Assembly: GCA_021848555.1 (NCBI GenBank)
Contig: JAJZUN010000068.1
Location: 1 to 9,875 of the forward strand
Direction of reading: 5' to 3'
Origin: Pseudomonadota bacterium
GTDB lineage: Bacteria; Pseudomonadota; Gammaproteobacteria; Burkholderiales; SG8-39
DNA: 9,875 bases
The position numbers and the translations under genes were made by a program. Shown one piece after another: positions 5,702 to 9,875 of the stretch. Numbering within the stretch: position 1 is the stretch's first letter; the number at the start of each line of letters is the position of its first letter. The notes beneath the pieces were generated by a model. The model worked only from the letters and a program-made list of their open reading frames with translations, had not been told where the DNA came from and did not search any database.

Positions 5702-6928
5702 ATGAATACGCGCATGCAAACTCAGGACGATACGCTGCCGCTCGCCGGCATCACCGTCGTCGATCTTACGCGTGTGCTCGCCGGTCCCTACTGTACGCGG
5801 CTGCTGGCAGACATGGGCGCACGCATCATCAAGGTGGAGCGACCCGGCGCCGGGGATGAGACGCGCGCCATCATGCACCAGCTCGAGCCCGGCCGCAGCG
5901 ACCAGAGCACTTATTTCACGCGGGTCAATGCCGGCAAGGAAAGCGTCGCGGTGAATCTCTCCAGCGCCGATGGTCTTCGGGTGGTGCTCGACCTGGCTGA
6001 ACACGCCGATGTTTTCATCGAGAATTTTTCCCCCGGCGTGGTCGCGCGCCTAGGCTGCGACTATCCAGCCGTCAGCGCGGTCAAACCCGATATCGTCTAT
6101 TGCTCCATTTCCGGATTCGGACAAACCGGCCCCTGGCGGCAGCGGCCGGCTTTCGCGCACACGACCAATGCGATCTCCGGCCTGATGTACCTCGAGCAGG
6201 GTGACGAGGCCAGCCCGCGTGCATCCAACCTCCAGGCGGCCGACGTACTGGCAGCCACTCATGCCGCGGCAGCGATCGTCGGCGCGCTCTTCCGGCGCTG
6301 CCGGACCAAGCAGGGCGCCCACCTGGACGTCTCGATGCTGGAGGCGCTCATCGCCGCCGACAGCGTCACCTTCCCCTCGGTCCTCAACGGCGGCAACGAA
6401 CACGGCAACCCGCGCCCCGGGATGATGGTCCACCGGATAGGCGATCGCCATCTCGCCCTGCAGACCGCCGGCGGAACCCCGCTCTGGAAGCGGCTCATCG
6501 CTTTGATGCAGCGCCCGGAGCTGGCGCAGGATCCGCGTTTCGCCACCTCGGCCGCCCGGGTACAGAACTGGAACGCGCTGCGCGAACTGCTCAGCCAGTG
6601 GCTGGACGGCTATGCCAGTGTCGATGCCGCGCTCGCTGCGCTCGAAACAGCGCGCATACCCTGCGCCCCCGTGCTGCGACCGGCCGAGGTCATTGCCTCG
6701 CGCCATCTCGCCGAGCGCGCCTTCTTCCCCTCGGTACCGCATCCGGCCGCCGGCAGCGTTCGCGTCACAGCCAGCCCCTACCGCTTGGACGGGCACCCGG
6801 TCCATCCGCGGGGGCCTGCCCCCCACCGCGTCGGCGAACACAGCCGCGCCATACTCGCGAGCCTGCTCGGCTACGGCGAGGAGCGGATCGCGCAACTGCT
6901 CGCGTCGGGTGCCATCGACGCCCCCTAA
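5702..6928 (+). CDS. CaiB/BaiF family III CoA-transferase (second copy)
   Basis: This 408-residue protein is a second family III CoA-transferase, clearly distinct from the one at 759-1958. Family blocks are ITVVDLTRVLAGPYCTRLLADMGA (from residue 17), VNAGKESVAVNL (75-86), SISGFGQTGPW (135-145), the DVLAATHA segment with candidate catalytic D181, LDVSMLEA (208-215) and ARIPCAPV. The usual glycine pair after the catalytic aspartate is replaced by alanines (AADVLAA). I keep the ATG at 5702, but its ribosome binding site is weak (GATGGA) and M5 at 5714 is an alternative. It converges on the MaoC-type hydratase with 36 bases between stop codons. The pair could act on the same acyl-CoA, though their convergence shows they are not one operon. 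Confidence 0.9.
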   Translation: MNTRMQTQDDTLPLAGITVVDLTRVLAGPYCTRLLADMGARIIKVERPGAGDETRAIMHQLEPGRSDQSTYFTRVNAGKESVAVNLSSADGLRVVLDLAEHADVFIENFSPGVVARLGCDYPAVSAVKPDIVYCSISGFGQTGPWRQRPAFAHTTNAISGLMYLEQGDEASPRASNLQAADVLAATHAAAAIVGALFRRCRTKQGAHLDVSMLEALIAADSVTFPSVLNGGNEHGNPRPGMMVHRIGDRHLALQTAGGTPLWKRLIALMQRPELAQDPRFATSAARVQNWNALRELLSQWLDGYASVDAALAALETARIPCAPVLRPAEVIASRHLAERAFFPSVPHPAAGSVRVTASPYRLDGHPVHPRGPAPHRVGEHSRAILASLLGYGEERIAQLLASGAIDAP

Positions 6929-6964
6929 GCCGAATTACGGCCACCCGCGCCAGAGGGCAGAGGT

Positions 6965-7429
6965 CTACTCGAAACGCCGTCCAAGGGTTTCCGCAATCAG
7001 TACCGGCTTGTCCGAGCCTTCGCGATAGATGCTTGCGTTCCAGCGCATCTGTACGCCGTTGTCCGGCAGCTCATCGAGCCCGGCCAGATTGAGGACCACG
7101 CGGATCCGCGAACCCGCAGGCACCGGTCCGGTGAAGCGCACCCGGTTGAGCCCGTAGTTGATGCCGAGGCGCCCCGGAGGCATGTCCAGCGCGGCCGCCC
7201 GCAGCTGCGCCATCAGGGAAAGCGTCAGATAGCCGTGCGCAATCGTGGTCTTGTAGGGAGACTCTTTTCTTGCGCGTTCGACATCGACATGGATCCACTG
7301 ATGGTCACCGGTGGCCTCGGCAAATTTGTTGATCATCTCCTGCGTCACCTCGACCCAGTCGCCCGGCGGCAGGTCCCTGCCTATGAAATTCCTGAGATCG
7401 GCATTGCCGTTGATAAAAGTCCTGGCCAC
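6965..7429 (-). CDS. MaoC-like hot-dog (R)-specific enoyl-CoA hydratase
   Basis: This 154-residue protein is a single hot-dog domain of the MaoC/NodN type, which hydrates enoyl-CoA or dehydrates 3-hydroxyacyl-CoA. The hydratase motif is present as FAEATGDHQWIHVDVERA, with D42 and H47 matching the catalytic Asp/His pair, followed by TTIAHGYLTLSLM and INYGLNRVRFTGPVPAGSRIR, both characteristic. The start is GTG (7427-7429) with AGGGGAG 7 bases upstream. The presumed promoter region runs into the IS30-like relic that begins about 30 bases upstream, so expression may depend on insertion-sequence DNA. The acyl substrate is not deducible; roles in acyl-CoA degradation or polyhydroxyalkanoate precursor supply are both known in the family. 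Confidence 0.9.
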   Translation of the reverse strand: MARTFINGNADLRNFIGRDLPPGDWVEVTQEMINKFAEATGDHQWIHVDVERARKESPYKTTIAHGYLTLSLMAQLRAAALDMPPGRLGINYGLNRVRFTGPVPAGSRIRVVLNLAGLDELPDNGVQMRWNASIYREGSDKPVLIAETLGRRFE

Positions 7430-7454
7430 CGGCCTGCTCCCCTAAGAGTCTGCT

Positions 7455-7555
7455 TGGTCTCAAAATCCAAGTGCAACACTTTGGTCATCGAATGACAGGA
7501 GTGTTGCCATGGGCCAATGTTACATGCACCTGAGCGCGGCTCATCGGGCGCTGAA
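7455..7555 (+). mobile_element. IS30-family-like left end with transposase start (relic)
   Basis: The sequence GTCTCAAAATCCAAGTGCAACAC (from about 7457, given here in the reading direction into the element) resembles IS30-family terminal repeats as I remember them. It is followed by a strong AGGAG (7497-7501), 7 bases before an ATG at 7509 that opens MGQCYMHLSAAHRAL, similar to the MGxxYxHLSxEER start of IS30-group transposases. Similarity ends near 7553, where the second helix-turn-helix relic begins, so only the left end and about 15 codons remain. The identification rests on memory of the family, not a search. Confidence 0.5.
7473..7507. repeat. long imperfect palindrome in the IS-like end
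   Basis: GCAACACT (7473-7480) pairs with AGTGTTGC (7500-7507). Inside, GTCAT (7484-7488) pairs with ATGAC (7492-7496) around a CGA loop, the two stems being separated by a 3x3 internal region with two possible G-T pairs. In RNA it would sequester the AGGAG at 7497-7501, as insertion-sequence leaders often do to limit transposase translation. Confidence 0.6.
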
Positions 7556-7570
7556 GGCCCGATGGTCTTT
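7542..7570 (+). terminator. hairpin with short T run at a relic junction
   Basis: CATCGGGC (7542-7549) and GCCCGATG (7557-7564) are perfect 8-base arms around GCTGAAG, followed by GTCTTTT. It looks like a small Rho-independent terminator for rightward transcription. It also sits exactly where the IS30-like relic meets the helix-turn-helix relic, so it may be a chance product of the join. Confidence 0.35.
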
Positions 7571-7702
7571 TGGCTCCGGCAAAAGGATCATAGCCCAAGA
7601 CTCGTATAATGGCGGACATGATGTCAATCAGCGACTCGGGCTGGTCTTACCCCCGGTTCAGGACCGTTCAGGGGCTGGCGCCCGGTCACTCGACTGCGGG
7701 AT
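7571..7702 (-). pseudogene. dispersed repeat, copy B: second helix-turn-helix relic
   Basis: This is a shorter, more decayed copy of the gene at 4676-5068, in the same orientation. Reading leftwards it keeps the linker start (MSAIIRVLGYDPF from the ATG at 7619) and the end of the first helix-turn-helix domain. It has a TGA at 7668-7670 at exactly the same place as in copy A, an extra TGA (CGA to TGA) upstream, a TAA, and a one-base insertion at 7580 that shifts the frame after GYDPF. Everything 3' of the linker is replaced by the IS30-like end. Its right edge (7702) is 7 bases before the apaH ATG. Confidence 0.75.
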
Positions 7703-7709
7703 TTCAACC

Positions 7710-8531
7710 ATGGCGACTTACGCGATCGGCGACGTGCAGGGCTGCCTCGGCGCACTGCGGCGGTTGCTCGATACCTTAGGCTACGACGGCTCACGCGATC
7801 GGCTGTGGTTTGTCGGAGACCTGGTGAACCGCGGTCCGGACTCGCTTGGAACCCTGCGTCTGGTAAAGAGCCTGGGCGAGGGCGCAGTGACCGTGCTGGG
7901 CAATCACGATTTTCACCTGCTCGCGGTCGCCGCCGGGTGCGCGAAGAAACACCGCAGCGACACGCTCGATCCAACGCTCGCCGCACCGGACCGCGACGAA
8001 CTCCTGGACTGGCTGCGGCGGCGGCCGCTGCTGCATGTCGAAGGCAATTGGGCGCTGGTACATGCAGGCCTGCTGCCGCAGTGGGATCTTGCAACAGCGC
8101 AATCGCTGGCGCACGAAGTGGAGCATGCACTGCGCGGCGCGGGCTGGCGGGATTTTCTGGCCACCCTGTATGGCGACACGCCGGATTCCTGGAGCGAGAG
8201 TCTGCGCGGCGCGGACCGCTTGCGCGTCATCGTCAACACCATGGCACGGATGCGTTTTTGCACCGCCGGCGGCACCATAGAACTGCGCACCAAGGGCGAG
8301 ACCGCCGCAGCGCCGCCCGGATATTTCCCCTGGTTCGATGCGCCGGGGCGCGCCAGCCGCGACCACACGCTGATCTGCGGCCACTGGTCCACGCTGGGGC
8401 TGAAGCTGCGCGCCGACCTGCTTGCCCTGGACAGCGGCTGCGTGTGGGGCGGTAGCTTGAGCGCGGTGCGCCTCGAGGACCGTAAATTGTTCCAGGTACC
8501 CTGCGAACAGTGTCAGATCCCGGGCAAATAG
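7710..8531 (+). CDS. apaH: symmetrical bis(5'-nucleosyl)-tetraphosphatase ApaH
   Basis: ApaH splits Ap4A symmetrically into two ADP and also removes nucleoside-tetraphosphate caps from RNA in enterobacteria. From the ATG at 7710 the protein has 273 residues, close to the 280 of E. coli ApaH. The metallophosphatase signature is complete: GDVQGC (7-12), GDLVNRGPDS (36-45), GNHD (64-67), VHAG (117-120) and CGHW (223-226). The start is set by where family similarity begins (MATYAIGDVQGC). A modest CGGGA sits 8 bases upstream, inside the repeat. The frame is also open leftwards to the ATG at 7509, giving a 340-residue version whose first 67 residues come from relic DNA and are not part of ApaH. 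A HIT-family gene follows after 58 bases on the same strand. Confidence 0.95.
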   Translation: MATYAIGDVQGCLGALRRLLDTLGYDGSRDRLWFVGDLVNRGPDSLGTLRLVKSLGEGAVTVLGNHDFHLLAVAAGCAKKHRSDTLDPTLAAPDRDELLDWLRRRPLLHVEGNWALVHAGLLPQWDLATAQSLAHEVEHALRGAGWRDFLATLYGDTPDSWSESLRGADRLRVIVNTMARMRFCTAGGTIELRTKGETAAAPPGYFPWFDAPGRASRDHTLICGHWSTLGLKLRADLLALDSGCVWGGSLSAVRLEDRKLFQVPCEQCQIPGK

Positions 8532-8589
8532 CGCAGGCGCGCAAAGTCGGATTCGTCATCACTGCCCGATAGATCCAGAGGAGAGACCG

Positions 8590-9003
8590 ATGAGCGCATG
8601 CGTGTTCTGCAAAATCGTGGCCGGACAAATACCCTCGACCAGGGTGTACGAAGACGACTCGACGCTGGTCTTCATGGATATCGGCGAGGTCAACCCCGGG
8701 CACGTGCTGGTGGCGGTGAAGGCGCATGTGGAAAATATTTTCGGCCTGAACGACGCGCTTGCCGCCGCTGTGTTCCGGACCGCGGCGCGCGCGGCGCGCG
8801 CGGTGCAAAAAGCCTATGCGCCCGAGGGCGTGACGCTATACCAGGCCAACGGCGCGGCGGCGGGTCAGACGGTGTATCACTTCCACCTGCATCTGGTGCC
8901 GCGCTACGCCGATGACGGCATGCGCCTTACCTGGCCGGCGAAAAACCCGCCGCGCGAACAACTGGAAGCAAACGCGGCCAGGCTGCGCGCCGCACTGGAA
9001 TAG
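8590..9003 (+). CDS. HIT-family nucleotide hydrolase
   Basis: This 137-residue protein has the histidine-triad motif HFHLHLVPR (residues 97-105), with H99 expected to be the nucleophile. It also has the family N-terminus CVFCKIVAGQIPSTRVYEDD and the block FMDIGEVNPGHVLVAVKAH. HIT enzymes hydrolyse AMP-linked compounds such as phosphoramidates, adenylated lysine or Ap4A. The length and CVFCKI start fit the Hit/HinT-like branch, not GalT. AGAGGAGAG lies just upstream of the ATG. It follows apaH in the same direction and may share its transcript, placing two enzymes of dinucleotide turnover side by side. No exact substrate can be assigned. Confidence 0.92.
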   Translation: MSACVFCKIVAGQIPSTRVYEDDSTLVFMDIGEVNPGHVLVAVKAHVENIFGLNDALAAAVFRTAARAARAVQKAYAPEGVTLYQANGAAAGQTVYHFHLHLVPRYADDGMRLTWPAKNPPREQLEANAARLRAALE

Positions 9004-9004
9004 C

Positions 9005-9047
9005 CGCCGTCTCAACGCGTAGCGATTCGGCGCTGCGCCAGACGGCG
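9005..9047. terminator. candidate hairpin between converging genes
   Basis: CGCCGTCT (9005-9012) and AGACGGCG (9040-9047) are perfect 8-base arms around a 27-base loop that can itself fold. It occupies the 76-base gap between the HIT gene and the converging lipoprotein gene, where a terminator for either is expected. There is no T run on either strand, so it may only be a structured 3' end. Confidence 0.3.
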
Positions 9048-9079
9048 CCTGGGCGGACGCGCGTTTCGATGCCGCGGCG

Positions 9080-9544
9080 TTAGTGCGTCACCCGCGTCAC
9101 CCCACCGCCGGAGAGCAGGCGCACGCGCTCGCCGGGCCGGAAGCTCTCGTCGGCTTCCTGCGTGATCGCGCGCAATTCGCCGCTGTCGAGCTTGACCGTG
9201 ATCTCCAGTCCCTGCTTCTTGGTCGTGCCGCGCTCGATCGCGTCGCCGGCGATGCCGCCGGCGACCGCGCCGAGTATAGTACCGACGGCGCTGCCCCTGC
9301 TGCCGCCGCCGACATTGCTGCCGGCCACGCCGCCGATCGCGCCGCCGGCAATGGTGCCGACGCCGCTCTTGGAGCCTTCGATGGTCACCTGGCGCACGCT
9401 TTCGACCACGCCCATGCGTACCGTCTGCTCCTGCCGCGCCTGGCCGCCGGAATAGACGCTGCCGGAACTGGTGCTGGCGCAGCCGGCGACCAACGCCGAC
9501 GCGGCGATCGTCCCCGCAATCATCGCCTGATTGAAAATCTTCAT
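9080..9544 (-). CDS. outer-membrane glycine-zipper lipoprotein (SlyB/Pcp-like)
   Basis: The 154-residue product begins with a short lipoprotein signal peptide whose lipobox LVAGC places the lipidated cysteine at residue 22. A glycine-zipper block follows at about residues 60-103 (GTIAGGAIGGVAGSNVGGG, then GTILGAVAGGIAGDAIE), typical of the SlyB/17 kDa antigen family. A small beta-rich C-terminus follows (LEITVKLDSGELRAITQE and RPGERVRLL). Such proteins sit in the outer membrane and support envelope integrity. I chose the ATG at 9544 because the signal peptide starts there and AAGGA lies about 8 bases upstream; a longer in-frame opening up to 9745 overlaps the kinase gene in another frame. Its ribosome binding site lies against the upstream kinase gene's stop codon, so the two are probably co-transcribed. 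Confidence 0.9.
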   Translation of the reverse strand: MKIFNQAMIAGTIAASALVAGCASTSSGSVYSGGQARQEQTVRMGVVESVRQVTIEGSKSGVGTIAGGAIGGVAGSNVGGGSRGSAVGTILGAVAGGIAGDAIERGTTKKQGLEITVKLDSGELRAITQEADESFRPGERVRLLSGGGVTRVTH

Positions 9545-9555
9545 GGCTTTTTCCT

Positions 9556-9875
9556 TTATCCTAGTTGCGCGTTGAAATGCCGGCGGTAAAGCGCGTCGAT
9601 CTCGGCGCGGGTGGCGCAATGATTCTGACCGCCGCGAGCGCCTATTTTGAGCGCGCCCATCAGCGAGGCAAGCTGCCCGGTCGAACGCCAATCCATGCCC
9701 GCGGCGATGCCGTAGAGCAAACCGGCGCGATAAGCATCGCCGCATCCGGTCGGATCGACGATATCGTCCGCGTCAACGCACGCAATCTCCAGGCGTTGAC
9801 CCTCGGTATGTATCTCCGAGCCCTGGGCGCCATGGGTCACGATCAAGGCTTCCACGCTTAGCGCCAGATCCTCGA
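9556..9875 (-). CDS. PfkB-family sugar/nucleoside kinase, C-terminal part (cut by window edge)
   Basis: Reading leftwards from the window edge, about 106 codons end at a TAA (9556). They contain the PfkB C-terminal signature DPTGCGDAYRAGLLYG, in which the aspartate of the GCGD segment is the expected catalytic base, preceded by LIVTHGAQGSEI, the strand that builds the nucleotide pocket. The frame is open to base 9875, so the N-terminal two thirds lie outside the window; the GTG at 9855 is internal. The family phosphorylates ribose, fructose, adenosine and related alcohols with ATP; the substrate cannot be told from this part. The lipoprotein gene starts 11 bases downstream. Confidence 0.88.
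   Translation of the reverse strand, partial: EDLALSVEALIVTHGAQGSEIHTEGQRLEIACVDADDIVDPTGCGDAYRAGLLYGIAAGMDWRSTGQLASLMGALKIGARGGQNHCATRAEIDALYRRHFNAQLG

Noticed and set aside
5081..6004. A 307-codon open frame on the reverse strand
   Set aside because: It runs antisense across the ComM fragment and the start of the second CoA-transferase; it is low-complexity and unrelated to any family I know.
9545..9745. A longer N-terminus for the lipoprotein, starting at 9745
   Set aside because: The extension would overlap the PfkB gene in another frame and would bury the signal peptide and lipobox that clearly start at 9544.

Overview
This is high-GC bacterial DNA. The gene set (PrpR-type sigma-54 activator, two CaiB/BaiF CoA-transferases, HyuA, MaoC, ComM, ApaH, HIT protein, glycine-zipper lipoprotein, PfkB kinase) and the codon choice suggest a betaproteobacterium, probably Burkholderiales-like. 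That placement is inference, since no rRNA or species marker is present.

Left part (1-4218): a divergent catabolic locus. A sigma-54 enhancer-binding activator with a PrpR-type sensor domain reads rightwards. A family III CoA-transferase followed by the ATP-grasping half of a hydantoinase/oxoprolinase (HyuA, cut by the window edge) reads leftwards. The 268-base AT-rich gap between them holds a well-matched -24/-12 promoter facing the CoA-transferase. About 90-150 bases upstream of it lies a cluster of TGAAACA half-sites suited to the activator. Together these suggest one inducible unit for an unidentified carboxylic or cyclic-amide type substrate.

Middle part (4219-5701): a scar. A terminator-like hairpin follows the activator. 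Next come the first third of a zinc-ribbon Nudix hydrolase, a decayed reverse-strand gene with two helix-turn-helix domains, and the last third of the ComM/YifB ATPase. The Nudix and ComM pieces point the same way and both lose their catalytic cores exactly where the helix-turn-helix relic begins and ends.

Right-centre (5702-7709): a second CaiB/BaiF CoA-transferase converges on a MaoC-type hydratase. Upstream of the hydratase lies a second composite relic: what looks like the left end and first codons of an IS30-family transposase, joined to a second, more decayed copy of the helix-turn-helix gene. The two helix-turn-helix copies lie in the same orientation and share an identical internal TGA codon.

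Right end (7710-9875): ordinary chromosomal genes. ApaH and a HIT-family hydrolase (both linked to dinucleoside polyphosphate turnover) read right. A PfkB-family kinase (cut by the edge) and a glycine-zipper lipoprotein read left as a tight pair. The IS relic's start codon and ribosome binding site are in frame with apaH, so a fused, N-terminally extended ApaH is possible. I found no tRNA, rRNA or CRISPR array.
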